A DNA stretch of 64,000 nt, taken from Anthopleura xanthogrammica. Its lineage: Eukaryota; Cnidaria; Anthozoa; Actiniaria; Actiniidae. The position numbers were made by a program, and so were the translations under genes. Shown here piece after piece: positions 11,804 through 22,312 of the stretch. The notes beneath the pieces are model-generated. The model did no database searches and was not told where the DNA came from. It saw only the letters and a list, made by a program, of their open reading frames with translations. The stretch is from NCBI GenBank assembly GCA_964019055.1, contig OZ025214.1:12285163-12349162 (forward strand), read 5' to 3'. How positions within the stretch are numbered: the stretch's first letter is position 1; each line of letters begins with the position of its first letter.

Positions 11804-12374
11804 TCAATTTAGAAGACAAAACAAAAGAATTTCAATCTCCAGAGAATTGAAATCTTTTGTTTTGGAGCACGGGTGGCGTAGCGGTGAGAGCGCTTGCCTC
11901 TCTTGAAAGGCCAACCGAGTTCGAGCCCCGCTAAGCTCTGTGTCGTATGTGAGTAGAGTTGTTTGTTGGTTCTCTCCTGTGCTTCGAGGGTTTTTCCGGA
12001 TTTTTCCTCCCCCCGCAAAAATTAACTTCTAAATTCCAATTGGAATGCAGTGGAAGAAGAGCCACTGTAGAATCCACTGTTAATTCTCAATTATTTTATA
12101 TTCTATGTAGTATATTTTTTTATATATTATATATTTTTTTTTAATTAATTTTTTTTTATTTAGTTTTTTTTTTAAATTTAATTCCATTATCTAAATTTAT
12201 TCTAATTTATTCAAATCGAACATTATTTTCAACTTATATGGTCATTGATTTATATGAACCTGATGATGGCGTCAAGATGACACCGAAACGTTGTTCTACT
12301 TTATTTTCCTTGTTAAATGTTTTATTTTTATTATTTTTATTTTTAATATTTTTGTATTGTCTTCCAAATTGAGC
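11804..12374. mobile_element. Inverted-repeat element invaded by a tRNA-derived SINE
   Basis: The outer ends are inverted: AGCTCAATTTAGAAGACAAAA (about 11804) and TTGTCTTCCAAATTGAGCT (about 12356-12374). A related short copy with the same ends lies at 24874-24953. Inside is a SINE from about 11866. It has a pol III A box TGGCGTAGCGG (11874-11884) and a B box GTTCGAGCCCC (11919-11929), 34 nt apart, as in a tRNA gene. The conserved body (GGTTCTCTCCTGTGCTTCGA and TTTTTCCGG) follows. T/AT-rich tracts follow from about 12100. Confidence 0.7.
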
Positions 12375-12426
12375 TGCATTCCGACGTGCTGCACGAGGTC
12401 TATAACTCAAAACTCTTTGCACTTGA

Positions 12427-13995
12427 CTAGAGAAATGTTGGAAAAGAACAATTGAGTCTGTGGAGTACGTCAAAACTTAAATTGGTGTCATATTTGTCCC
12501 TGACTACTTGAAACAAGTGCTCACTAAAGAAAAGGACGGCAACATAAACGATGAGACAGTTAGCTAGCATATGATGTCGCCATTTCTTTTTCCATACTCT
12601 GTTGACGGGCAAGTTAATGATCCGAGTTTGTATTAAGAGAGACAGTGTGTTAATGACCATGTCGATTGCTAAGCCAATACTTGTACCGATTAGGAAATCT
12701 TTTAAGCATTGATAGATAGTATAAGATCCCCTACCATAGATAAATTGATAAATGTTAAAGAATCCTAACCCGATCATTAAAGCACTTCCTTCATGCATCA
12801 TGATCTGGATGCTAACATCAGCTATCAAACGCCTGCTTCTTGGGCTGCGGTACTTTGATTGTGTACTTCTCTGTCCTCGCACCAAACGATACAAATACTC
12901 CCAGATATGATCTCTCATTGTGATAGTAATCCTTTCTAGAAGATCTATGATGGCATGAGCTATTCCCAGAGCTATAAAGAGACCGACATCGCTTGTTAGT
13001 TCTGCTTGCAGCACGCGAAATACGACAGCAGAAATTCCATATGTTACTGCAACAAGGACATGGGCACTGCCCGGGTGAATGGCTCCTTTTAAGATGTCAC
13101 TCTGTGCAGCGAGACGAGTAACTGCTTTTGGAATAAGAGTCAAAAAAGGGTAAAAAGCAGCAATGACTAATTTTATATACTTGTCTTGCTGGAGATAAAA
13201 TGGAATTATCTTATAAGCCAAGAGGAGCCAGACTGGAACACTAAGAAACAACTGCAGAGTCATGACAAAGTGAAATTTCAAAGCATTCTTCATGGAATGC
13301 GGATGAAGATAACGAGCAATGCGATAGTGATTTACCATAATTACAAACCCGAACGTTGAGTTCAGTGGAATTGCCATCCACGGCTCTCTAAAAATCCCGT
13401 ACATTTGAAGGTTCATCCTGAAGACTACGTCCATAAACGCAGCTACTAAACTCAGTGTATGTATATTGAGTTCCTTGATCATGGAAAATGGAAATAATAT
13501 ACAGAGAAGGAAAAAGTCCCACATTTGGATAAAGAAGCCTTCCAAACATTTGACTGGAATCATGAGGCGTTGGACATTCTTAGGAATTTTATTCCAATCT
13601 TCATCATAGCACCATTCAGCTGTGTTGAAATCGAAAAAAATAACAATGACAGCTATCATTCCAGTAAGTGGTACAGCCAGTCCTTGGACCAGCAGCACAG
13701 TCTTGAGACACTCCCAAAAAGACTTCTTGTATGTTGGCAAACTTTGTTTCCATGCTTGAGGATCTTCTTCGAGGTGATGTGGAGTATCAAACTCTTGGAA
13801 TATAACGTCTTCAGGGTCAAGCGTAATGAAGTCTTCAAGTGGACTTGACTTGGGTTCTTCCAGCAAGGATATCTGTAAATCTGTTCCTTGTATGGAATCA
13901 TGATCTGATTCAGTTTTTCCATGCGTTTCTGTTATCGCCACTCCAGTGCAGTTCTCAACTAAGAAGGCCACCAGATGTACAATTAATGTGATCAT
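12427..13995 (-). CDS. Array gene P2: multipass membrane protein, unknown family, 522 aa
   Basis: Single-exon member of the array family. The frame is open for 22 codons upstream, but the start that matches its siblings is MITLIVHLVAFLVENCTG, at 13995. It keeps the NCT sequon, the IFQEFDTPHHL and AWKQSLP linker motifs, WCYDEDW after the first membrane segment, and the basic NRVWKKKWRHH loop. The end is NCSFPTFL. The arginine loop is altered (RRGQRSTQSKYRSPRSRR), which makes P2 the most divergent full-length copy there. Its linker is a few residues longer than in P1. I see no stop or frameshift. Function unknown. Confidence 0.83.
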   Translation of the reverse strand: MITLIVHLVAFLVENCTGVAITETHGKTESDHDSIQGTDLQISLLEEPKSSPLEDFITLDPEDVIFQEFDTPHHLEEDPQAWKQSLPTYKKSFWECLKTVLLVQGLAVPLTGMIAVIVIFFDFNTAEWCYDEDWNKIPKNVQRLMIPVKCLEGFFIQMWDFFLLCILFPFSMIKELNIHTLSLVAAFMDVVFRMNLQMYGIFREPWMAIPLNSTFGFVIMVNHYRIARYLHPHSMKNALKFHFVMTLQLFLSVPVWLLLAYKIIPFYLQQDKYIKLVIAAFYPFLTLIPKAVTRLAAQSDILKGAIHPGSAHVLVAVTYGISAVVFRVLQAELTSDVGLFIALGIAHAIIDLLERITITMRDHIWEYLYRLVRGQRSTQSKYRSPRSRRLIADVSIQIMMHEGSALMIGLGFFNIYQFIYGRGSYTIYQCLKDFLIGTSIGLAIDMVINTLSLLIQTRIINLPVNRVWKKKWRHHMLANCLIVYVAVLFFSEHLFQVVRDKYDTNLSFDVLHRLNCSFPTFL

Positions 13996-14444
13996 TTTTG
14001 TAAATGTCGTTCCCGAGTTGAGGATGTAAAACGAAGTAAAATGAATAGCGAAAGTGTTCACACTGAATATATATGTAACGAGACTATATTATTGCACTGT
14101 TTATTTGCTTAATTTCCGCGTAAAACCATAAGGTATTATAATGAAATGATTATTAAGAATGTGGTTGTTTTGGTGGTCAGAAGCTCTTTCTTTTTCCGTA
14201 TTCTTACACGAACTCGATAGTTCACGGATCCATATATTGCTCATGTTCTGACCAATCACTAGATGTTACATTATTTGCAGAGTTACGTTGTACCTCAAAA
14301 ATCCCAAATGAAAGAATTTTGAATGAAAATTAATTTTCGAGCGGAGATTCTAGCCAATCACAACCTAGAATGAGAACAAAATGTTATAACTAGTCTGGGG
14401 AAATGAGCCAATCAGCAACCATTGGTCGCCCAGTAAAAGGTCAG
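13996..14444. other. Spacer upstream of P2
   Basis: AT-rich spacer. ATATATAT (14063-14072, TATA-like on the minus strand as ACATATATATTC) lies about 70-80 bp upstream of the P2 start and could be its TATA box. No gene seen. Confidence 0.35.
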
Positions 14445-14580
14445 AATCGCGGTAGTTGCTTGTGTTTCTCTCCTGTGCTTCCAGGGATTTTCTCGGGATT
14501 CTCCGGGTCTCCTCCCGGAGAATCTTCTAGATTCCGATTCGGTTAATTATCCATCAAGTGCTACCCTCGTCAAGCAAAGA
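14445..14580 (+). mobile_element. SINE body fragment without tRNA head
   Basis: Contains TTTCTCTCCTGTGCTTCCAG, GGGATTTTCTCGGGATTC and AGATTCCGATTCGGTTAA. These are related to the body of the SINE at 11866-12070 but have no A/B boxes. Probably a 5'-truncated or diverged SINE copy. Confidence 0.5.
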
Positions 14581-14669
14581 TTATTATTTATATTTTTCAT
14601 TTAATACCTCCTACTATTCTAGCAGGCATTCCCATGTGAGCTATTAAATGTAGTGGAAAATAATAATAA

Positions 14670-14687
14670 TGATAATAATATTTTTTT

Positions 14688-14739
<52 letters not shown>

Positions 14740-14745
14740 CAATTC
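14670..14745. repeat. (TAA)n microsatellite
   Basis: A run of AATAATAAT with a few interruptions. It may be the tail of the neighbouring retroelement fragment. Confidence 0.85.
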
Positions 14746-14915
14746 TTTTATAATTTAATAACTTTATTTCACAATAATTATAATAACAATAATAAAGAAG
14801 ATATAATAGCAATAATTAATTATAATGTTAAAACGAGCGATATTAAAGGATCTAAAAAACAAAAAATTATAAAATATGTAAAAAATTATTAAGAAGAAAA
14901 ATATTTAAAAATAAA

Positions 14916-15385
14916 TCAATTGATTTCTGTTGTATTTACATTAAGTTTAAAATCAAATAAAAAGTCATTGTTCTTATAAAAAGGAACTCGTGACCCACGT
15001 ACACATAGATTAATGGATCTAAGTATTTCAAAGGATAGTTTTGTTCTTATGTATGTGATTGTTTCTGCATATGGCTCGTTCGTTTTCCTTGAAATCTTCT
15101 CTGCCAGCGCCTTTAGAAACATTTGACACTCTGTACCCATACCACCATTCGTTCCAAAGACCAAAGGGGTAAAACTTCCCATTTCCACATCCAGGATCCT
15201 TTCTTCGTATTTTCGTTTCTTTTCTTTCTCCTGTTCTTTAAAGATCGTCGAGGTAGACTTGTTCTGGTTACATTTGGAGTTTACATGCGATACACGTACA
15301 TCAAAGAATGCTGTAACTCCTCGTTGCCAGAAGCCACCCGCCTTAATATCAAGGCGTGCGTCTTGACTTGTGGTGGTTGATTTAA
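14916..15385 (-). pseudogene. Retroelement-associated C-terminal protein fragment
   Basis: An open frame on the minus strand runs from about 15385 to the stop at 14916. It includes ARLDIKAGGFW, TAFFDVRV, EKEKKRKYEERILDVE, GSFTPLVFGTNGGMG and RTKLSFEILRS..LCVRGSR. I know this module as a very frequent C-terminal piece next to reverse transcriptases in coral and hydra genomes. Only this piece is left: no polymerase motifs lie upstream, where an AAT microsatellite begins. It is a dead fragment. The exact element class is uncertain. Confidence 0.6.
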
Positions 15386-15414
15386 GCTTGAATTTCTCGA
15401 CAACAATTCTTTTT

Positions 15415-15415
15415 G

Positions 15416-15451
<36 letters not shown>

Positions 15452-15586
15452 CTGTCTAAGTACAATTCCATTTGATCTATCAGTTTGGAAATTAGGAATT
15501 TTGCTTAGAAATTATGCCATATTTCCGCAATCTTCTGTAAGAAGTCAAGTCAGACAAAAGCTGAAATAATAATAATAATAATAATG

Positions 15587-15629
<43 letters not shown>

Positions 15630-15631
15630 TG

Positions 15632-15665
<34 letters not shown>

Positions 15666-15739
15666 TAATAATAATAATAATAATAATGATAATAATAATA
15701 ATAATAATAATGATGATAATAATAATAATAATAATAATG

Positions 15740-15780
<41 letters not shown>
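15415..15780. repeat. Long (AAT)n microsatellite block with ATG variants
   Basis: There are two blocks, 15415-15450 and about 15566-15777, the second over 200 bp of AAT with interspersed ATG/ATGATG units. The poly-Ile and poly-Leu open frames here are artefacts of the repeat. The length is likely polymorphic. Confidence 0.9.
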
Positions 15781-15781
<1 letters not shown>

Positions 15782-17022
15782 TAAAAAAGTAAAATAAAAA
15801 AATATTTAATGAATACAAATTTCGGGTTTCGGGTTCTTTCTTTCCTTATATTATTTTATTTTTTTAACTTTTGTTATTTATGTACTTGTACAACGGTTAT
15901 TGGTACCTGGCAATTCATTTATACGTTTTACCATACTAACTATGGTTCTACTTTATTTTGAATATGCTTATGCTAAAATATTTCAGTATAATTATCCTTA
16001 CAACATGGAAGACAATATTCTAATTCAAACTAAACCAAATTCAACTATTTCCATAACCAAAGTGACTAGAATGAGTGTACTATGGCTTAGCAATTTGCAA
16101 ATCTTTAGTGGTGAAAACAAGAGAGCATAAATAAGAAAGGGGAAATTTCTTAATATCGCGCGCGCCATGTGAATTTCCGGTTGGGATATTTTTGGCATTC
16201 GCATTAAGTCAAATTTCGCCTCACCCTACTCCAGTGCGTCAAAAATTGTGTGCTTTATCCAAACCTGGAAGTAGCGAAAGCATGTAAAGATTTTTGGGGA
16301 AAAACATAAATTTCGCGTCTTTTGAGTGTTCAACAGCTTCAGTCGTGTTTTATCAGAGAACAGAACATAGCCAATCCTGATCTTTTTGCTTTATCTAAGC
16401 GATTTTGTCGAAAAAAGTGAGAAAAATCGACGAAAAGTATGTTGTTTTTGAGCGTGCGCGCACACAAGTCCGCGCCATCAAAAAAATTAAAGACCAAACG
16501 ACTTTGGATGCTAAAAATAGCCCAACCGGGAATTCACTTGGCGCGCGTGGTATTAAGAGGTTTCCCTTTCTTACTTATGCTCTCTTGGTGAAAGCAACAC
16601 TAGAGAAAAACGTTTACGCATGCATGCATTTCAGCACGCTTACAAGTTTACAAGTTTACAAGTTTAGTTTATTTGCTCTTTTTAAATATTTACAATTTTT
16701 CCAAGAATTTACAAGAGTTTTAGTGAGAAAATAAATGCTTGTTTTCTCCAAGTATACAAAACATTTGCATATTATTACAATAGCACAAAGACGCTTTTGA
16801 CTAATTTGCATGCTGACTTAGAGCATGCGCAGACGTTTTTCACGCGTGTCGGTGAAAGCTAATTCACTATGGAATGATTAATTTCTACAATGAAAGCGAA
16901 ACAGTTTGATATCTTATTAATTCATAAAAGTGTCTGATGATAAATCAATTCGCTCAAAATTTAGAAGCGAAATAATGCAAAGTAATGGAATTGTTGAAGT
17001 CGCGGACAAAAGCGCCTTCTTC
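15781..17022. other. Spacer between P2 and P3; no recognisable gene
   Basis: AT-rich. 16405-16734 (plus) has a 109-codon open frame with no recognisable domain or codon signal. A short direct repeat ACAAGTTT (three units) occurs at about 16642-16668. Pieces of a fold-back family (GCATGCGCAGACGTTTTTCAC) appear near 16823. Confidence 0.4.
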
Positions 17023-18567
17023 CTATAGAAAGTTTGGGAACGTACAATTTCTTTGGGTTGTATTGGCATGGTTAAACATGTTATATTTATTATCAACAAT
17101 AACAATCAAATGCCCTCCAAAGAACAAAATAGAGATACCAAAGCTTAAACCATTAACTATAACATGGTGTCGCCATTTCTTCTTCCAAACTCTGTTGACT
17201 GCTATGTTCATGACACGAGTTTGGATTAACAGAGAAATCACATTGAAGACCAAATCAATGGACAAACCAATCCCGGCACGAATTCCAAAGTCGTACATTA
17301 CCTCGTAATTCGTAAAAATCTTTGGCGTGCTGTAGATGAGTCGGTAAACTGTGAAAAAACCCAAAGCAGTGACCATAGCAGTTGATTGTTGCATCATGAC
17401 TTGAATGGTGACATCAGCAATGAATCTTCTGCTTCTTGGGCTGCGATACTTTGGTTGTCTACTTCTCTGTCGTCGCACCAAACGATACAAATACTCCCAG
17501 ATATGATCTCTCATTGTAATAGTAATCCTCTCTAGAAGATCTATGACAGCATGGGCTACTCCCAGGGCTATAAACAGACCGATATTTGTCAATTCTGCCT
17601 GCATTACACGAAACACCACTGCAAAAATACCATACATATATGCTACCAGAACATAGGCAGAGCCGGGATCGATAATCCCTTTCAAATTCTGAGCACCTAG
17701 CCGACAAACCACTTTCGGAAGCGCCGTCAGAAGGGGACTTACAGTTGCGATAATTATTTGGATGCTTCGTTCCTGTTCAATATACAAAGGCAAAAGGTGG
17801 TACGCTAAGAAATATGCTACAGGTATCCCAAGAAGAAATTGAGCTGTTATGATGATAAACAGATTTTTCGTATCTTTTAAGGATCTTGGATGGAAATACC
17901 TCGCAACTCTGAAGTGGTTTATCGCTATCACAAGACAGAAGAACGTGTCGATGGGAATTTCTGTCCATGAATCTGGGAAATGATCAAAAAGCTGAAGGAA
18001 AAGTTTGTAGATTACATCAGTGGCAGCAGCCAACAAACTAAATGTCAGCAAACTGAGGTTCTTGATGACGGAAGAAGGAAACACAGCAAAAAGAAAAAAG
18101 AAATCAAACATTTGAAATATAAATCCTTCAATACAAGAACTCGTAACTCTGAGTCTTCGCATATTCTTCGGTATTTTATCCCAGACTTCGTAATAACAAT
18201 AGTCAGTGGTGTATTTCAAAACTACTAAGGCAACTCCAGCGAGACCGATGAAAGTTCCAGCCACTGCTTGGATGAGCAGCACTGTTCGAAGACACTCCCA
18301 GAAAGATTTCTTGAACGTAGGCAAGTTTTTCTTCCATGCTTGAGGATCATCTTCAAGATGCTTTGGTGGGTCGAATTCTTGGAATATGGCTTGTTCCTGA
18401 TCAAGAGATGCCAAATTTTGGATGGGATTAGGCTTGTTTTCTGCGATAAGAACTGTAGTTTCGGAATCTGCCGATTGAATGGTATCATTTCCTTGCGACT
18501 CCAACACAGCCACGCCAGTGCAGTTCTCCACCAGAAAAGCAACTAAGACTAGAACTTCTTCAATCAT
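17023..18567 (-). CDS. Array gene P3: multipass membrane protein, unknown family, 514 aa
   Basis: Single-exon array member. The frame extends 26 codons further up, but the sibling-matching start is MIEEVLVLVAFLVENCTG at 18567. Linker motifs are IFQEFDPPKHL and AWKKNLP. The first outside loop has DYCYYEVWD in place of WCYDE, keeping the cysteine. The arginine loop is the standard RRQRSRQPKYRSPRSRR, followed by FIADVTIQVMMQ. The C-terminus is NCTFPNFL. A short-gap feature shared with P4 is a missing S/I before LKG in the GAQ..LKG.I.PG stretch. A good TATA box lies upstream. No defects seen. Function unknown. Confidence 0.84.
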   Translation of the reverse strand: MIEEVLVLVAFLVENCTGVAVLESQGNDTIQSADSETTVLIAENKPNPIQNLASLDQEQAIFQEFDPPKHLEDDPQAWKKNLPTFKKSFWECLRTVLLIQAVAGTFIGLAGVALVVLKYTTDYCYYEVWDKIPKNMRRLRVTSSCIEGFIFQMFDFFFLFAVFPSSVIKNLSLLTFSLLAAATDVIYKLFLQLFDHFPDSWTEIPIDTFFCLVIAINHFRVARYFHPRSLKDTKNLFIIITAQFLLGIPVAYFLAYHLLPLYIEQERSIQIIIATVSPLLTALPKVVCRLGAQNLKGIIDPGSAYVLVAYMYGIFAVVFRVMQAELTNIGLFIALGVAHAVIDLLERITITMRDHIWEYLYRLVRRQRSRQPKYRSPRSRRFIADVTIQVMMQQSTAMVTALGFFTVYRLIYSTPKIFTNYEVMYDFGIRAGIGLSIDLVFNVISLLIQTRVMNIAVNRVWKKKWRHHVIVNGLSFGISILFFGGHLIVIVDNKYNMFNHANTTQRNCTFPNFL

Positions 18568-18696
18568 TTTGTTGATAGTCAGCTGAAGAATTGAAATCAA
18601 TTGAGTAATCAATTTTAACGAAGGAAAAGACAGTGAAGAGACCAAGCGAGGAAATGGGTTTTTGTGCTCTGTAGATCAGGATTGAGGTACCAAGAT

Positions 18697-18703
18697 TTTA
18701 TAC
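18697..18703 (-). promoter_or_regulatory. Candidate TATA box of P3
   Basis: On the minus strand this reads TGTATAAAATC, the best TATA match upstream of any array gene. It lies about 130 bp before the predicted start. If real, the 5'UTR is about 100 nt without an intron. Confidence 0.45.
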
Positions 18704-19049
18704 AGGCCGGCAGAAGTCCCAGAATTAAAAATCTGACGCAATTGTATTACATAGTTTCCGTTTCTAAAATTAGCATGCGCAATAAAACTTTTATGGTGCT
18801 ATTTTTATCCATTACCTAAAAGAGTAGGATCACAGCATTTTGACCGAACTACTAAAGGTAGGGGTATTTCCCAAAAAGAAAAGGACAGAGAGAAGAAAGA
18901 CAACCTGCCACTCCTTGGCGTGGTAAGTTGCTAAAGACTAAACCTAATGTTAGATGTTTTGCAAACTTCAATTGTTTTCCGAACACTTTCGATACATGGT
19001 TAATTAATGTCCTAACCTCCGCTCCCTAAAATGATTGGTCTGATGGATC

Positions 19050-19091
<42 letters not shown>

Positions 19092-19403
19092 GTTGTTTTT
19101 GCTGTTATTTCGAGGTTCTTTCTTACAGGTTAGTGTTAACTGAATAGGACTATTTCATATATTTATGATTTACACTATCTTATCACTTCACTAAAACTTA
19201 GCTTATGCACAGATAAATTTTCCTAGCATTCTCATATTACTTTACTTTTCGATAAAAAAAAAATTGATTCAAGTGAATTGCCTTAATGGCTGCCTTGAAA
19301 CAGTCACAGGCGGCCGTTCTAACCACATACCAGATTTCTTTTCTTTTCGCACTTCTGCTTGCTTTAACTCGGAAAATTGGAAAGGAAATTATGAGTTGTT
19401 ATT
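18704..19403. other. Spacer between P3 and P4, with (GA)n tract
   Basis: AT-rich spacer holding a GA microsatellite at about 19050-19091. No gene seen. Confidence 0.5.
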
Positions 19404-20951
19404 CTACCAAAAGTTTGGATAAGAGCAATTCATGTGAAGATGTTTTTTCTGTTCGTACTTACTCCTCACAACCTCGAATAAATGTCCACTATAATAGCAA
19501 ATAGCTACGAATACGAGAAGGGCATTGACTAAAAGATGGTGTCGCCATTTCTTTTTCCAAACTCTGTTGACTGCTATATTCATAACACGAGTTTGGATCA
19601 AGAGAGAAATCACATTGAAGACCAAGTCAATAAATAAACAAATAGCTGTGCGAATAATGAAGTCAATTAATAGGTGATAATTAAATAAAGGCTTTCGTTC
19701 TTTGTATAAAAATCGATAAACATCGATGAAACCCAAAGCGATGATCATAGCAGTTGATTGTTGCATCATGATCTGGATGCTGACATCAGCAATGAAACGC
19801 CTGCTTCTTGGGCTGCGATACTTTGGTTGTCTGCTTCTCTGTCGTCGAATCAAGCGATACAAATACTCCCAGATATGATCTCTCATTGTAATAGTAAGCC
19901 TCTCTAGAAGATCTATGAAGGCATGAGCTAGTCCAAGAATGGCAAACAAAGTTTTACTGTGAAGCTCTGCTTGCAACACTCGGAGCACTATTGCAGAAGA
20001 CGCATACATTGCTACCACAAAAACATGAGCAGCTCCTGGGTGGACGACCCCATTCAACTTTTGTGCGCCGAGCCGACAAATGATCTTAGGAACAGCAGTG
20101 ATGATTGGAATCAAGCATCCCGCAAAGATGACTTTTACGTGCTTATTTTGCTCATTATACACGGCAAATAGCTTGTACACGAAAAGAAACGTTATTGGGA
20201 TTCCAAAAAGGAACTGCGATGAAAAAATCAAGTTCAATTTTATAGCCTGTTTCAAAGAATGTGGGCAAAAATAACGCGCTAAAAGATAGTTATTGATCAA
20301 TATGACGATGGTGAATAAAACGTTGATAGGGAATGACATCCAAGAGATCTTGTAGATACCATACATTTGAAGGTAAAGTCTGTATGTTACGTCAATGAAG
20401 GACGCCAACAAGTTGAATGTTAGAAGATGAAGCTCCTTGATCAGGGAGAGTGGAAAAATAAGCATAATGCTACAAAAATCCCACAACTCGACTAAGGCAC
20501 ATTTTATTGATTCAGCCGTGACGCGAAGACGTTGGACATTCACAGGCATGTTATTCCAGTGTTTGGTCTCATCGTAACACCATTCTACAGTTGCAAAGTC
20601 AACAAAAATTATAATCACAGCCACACAACCAGTGAGGCTCCCAGCCACTGTTTGAATGAGCAGAACGTTTCTGAAACACTCCCAGAAAGATGTCGTGAAG
20701 CTTGGCAGGCTTTGCTTCCATGCTTGAGGATTAGATTCCAGATGTCGTGGAGGATCGAACTCTTGGAATATAGTATCGTTGGGGTCAAAAGCTGTGAAAT
20801 CTTCCAGCCGATTTGACTGCTCTCGATCCAACAAAGACTCCCGTAGGTCGGCGTCATGTTGTGTAGAATTTGCTTCCAAATTTTCAGTCAAAGTAACTCC
20901 AGTGCAATTTTCAACCATGTAGGCACATAAAGCAATAATCTCAGCAATCAT
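19404..20951 (-). CDS. Array gene P4: multipass membrane protein, unknown family, 515 aa
   Basis: Single-exon array member starting MIAEIIALCAYMVENCTG. Linker motifs are IFQEFDPPRHL and AWKQSLP. The first outside loop is WCYDETKHWNNMP. The first variable membrane region (AESIKCALVELWDFCSIML) has extra cysteines. The arginine loop is RRQRSRQPKYRSPRSRR preceded by YRLI rather than YRLV. It ends NCSYPNFW, the only full copy with a final tryptophan. GAQKLNGVVHPG groups it with P5 and P9 at that site. No defects seen. Function unknown. Confidence 0.84.
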   Translation of the reverse strand: MIAEIIALCAYMVENCTGVTLTENLEANSTQHDADLRESLLDREQSNRLEDFTAFDPNDTIFQEFDPPRHLESNPQAWKQSLPSFTTSFWECFRNVLLIQTVAGSLTGCVAVIIIFVDFATVEWCYDETKHWNNMPVNVQRLRVTAESIKCALVELWDFCSIMLIFPLSLIKELHLLTFNLLASFIDVTYRLYLQMYGIYKISWMSFPINVLFTIVILINNYLLARYFCPHSLKQAIKLNLIFSSQFLFGIPITFLFVYKLFAVYNEQNKHVKVIFAGCLIPIITAVPKIICRLGAQKLNGVVHPGAAHVFVVAMYASSAIVLRVLQAELHSKTLFAILGLAHAFIDLLERLTITMRDHIWEYLYRLIRRQRSRQPKYRSPRSRRFIADVSIQIMMQQSTAMIIALGFIDVYRFLYKERKPLFNYHLLIDFIIRTAICLFIDLVFNVISLLIQTRVMNIAVNRVWKKKWRHHLLVNALLVFVAICYYSGHLFEVVRSKYEQKKHLHMNCSYPNFW

Positions 20952-21479
20952 TTGTATTGATTTTAAGCTCTTCGTTAAAAACTATTTTTATCGGGTGCAT
21001 AAAAGTCCCGACAAACTGAATACGAAAGTGGCCGAGCTGTAGCGTCAGATAAGGTTGTAGAAACGGTTATTAAATAGTGGGTTCTTCAACAAAACAAAAA
21101 ACATTAATAAGCTCGAAAGCAGTAAAAGAATGGAGAAATGATTGACAAGAACACGCGTGCGAAATCGAAACACAACTAATTAAAGCCCATATAATGTCAA
21201 TATTTAGTAAACGTTTTCAAAAAATAAAGTTTTAATTTTGCTGGAAACTTGCTTTCTCCGATGGTCAATATCAAACATAGGATTGTACTGTCTTTTCAAA
21301 TCAATACACATCTATTTTGTCGATACGTCTTTAATTTGTCGAACCCCTAAATGATAAGAGCCAAACCTTACCATAGAATGCATACGGCCATGGCCAATCT
21401 TAGTTGAAATCAAGATTGAAATAAACCGCTTTTTGCCAACGAAGTTGGTTAACATAGAGGAGTTTTGTTTTCTGGAACC
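20952..21479. other. Spacer upstream of P4
   Basis: No gene seen. GATAAAAATAG on the minus strand, about 30 bp upstream of the P4 start, is a weak TATA-like match. Confidence 0.3.
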
Positions 21480-21699
21480 TTACAGTGAGGACACTCGAAC
21501 CATGAACACTTGATATTTATATATTTTTTATTTTATGAACTTTCTACTGCTTTAAACCTTCTGAAAATGAAGCACTAAACTCAAATAATCTTATTGTTCA
21601 ACATAAATCATATTTCCAATCGATTCACACAAGGGATAAAGGAGAAAAAAGGTATGAAAAAACCTCAAAGTGTTCACGGTTCGAGTGTCCTCACTGTAA
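21480..21699. repeat. MITE with ends TACAGTGAGGACACTCGAAC (copy 1)
   Basis: A 220-bp element with inverted ends TTACAGTGAGGACACTCGAA and TTCGAGTGTCCTCACTGTAA. The ends continue through TGAACACTT and its complement. A nearly identical copy lies in opposite orientation at 27758-27978. The 74-codon open frame overlapping it is not a gene. Confidence 0.85.
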
Positions 21700-22312
21700 T
21701 TGTATTGGTTTTTGAGACTAGGACCCAGTTCCTTACTCGTTTTGGGAACAGTGCAAATATGGAAAGAGTTCCTTTGTCATATCATTCGGTCATTCTTACG
21801 TTAACGTTTCATGGTTAGAGAAAAAGAATGAAAATAGACATCCATGTTGGGTAATAATGTTGAAAGGTCATTTTAATGTTTTGTAGCATTTTAAGATAGT
21901 ACGTGGATTTGAAGAATATCTGAACTTCTGAAGAATATCTTCAGATTTTCAGGTTAGATAATCGAGAGAATGGGATTGATGATTGGTTGTTTTTTTTTTG
22001 TTTTTTTTGTTTTTTTTTTTTTTTTTCGCTCTGTTTCCTAAACGTTTAAAGAAAACTATGCTACTTTAATGTGTCAACATCCCTAAATTGGATTGGCTGA
22101 CCTTGGTTTTCTTATAAAGGTGACTTGGAGCATGGTAGCATGGTAGCTAGTTTTACAAGCACAGCACAAAATCCTGTTTGTTTTTTCCCCTTCAACTAAA
22201 CCAAATTAACAAACTGACAAAAAAAGTTCAAAGAATCCCTTAGCAAAAACGTGTTAATCGATGTTAATAAGCTTTAGTAATATCATAATTATAAGTTCTC
22301 TTTCTTATTGAA
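21700..22312. other. Spacer between P4 and P5; poly-T tract
   Basis: Contains an interrupted poly-T tract at about 21990-22026 and the expected 3' region of P5. No gene seen. Confidence 0.4.

Noticed and set aside
12254..12290. Hammerhead-ribozyme-like core (CTGATGA ... GAAAC) with a possible stem II
   Set aside because: The core letters fit, but stem II has a C-A mismatch. I cannot find a partner for stem III or a cleavage site, and the motif is more likely part of the repeat in which it lies. A covariance search (Rfam hammerhead models) would settle it.
15492..15818. Long poly-leucine and poly-isoleucine open frames
   Set aside because: They are translations of the (AAT)n microsatellite.
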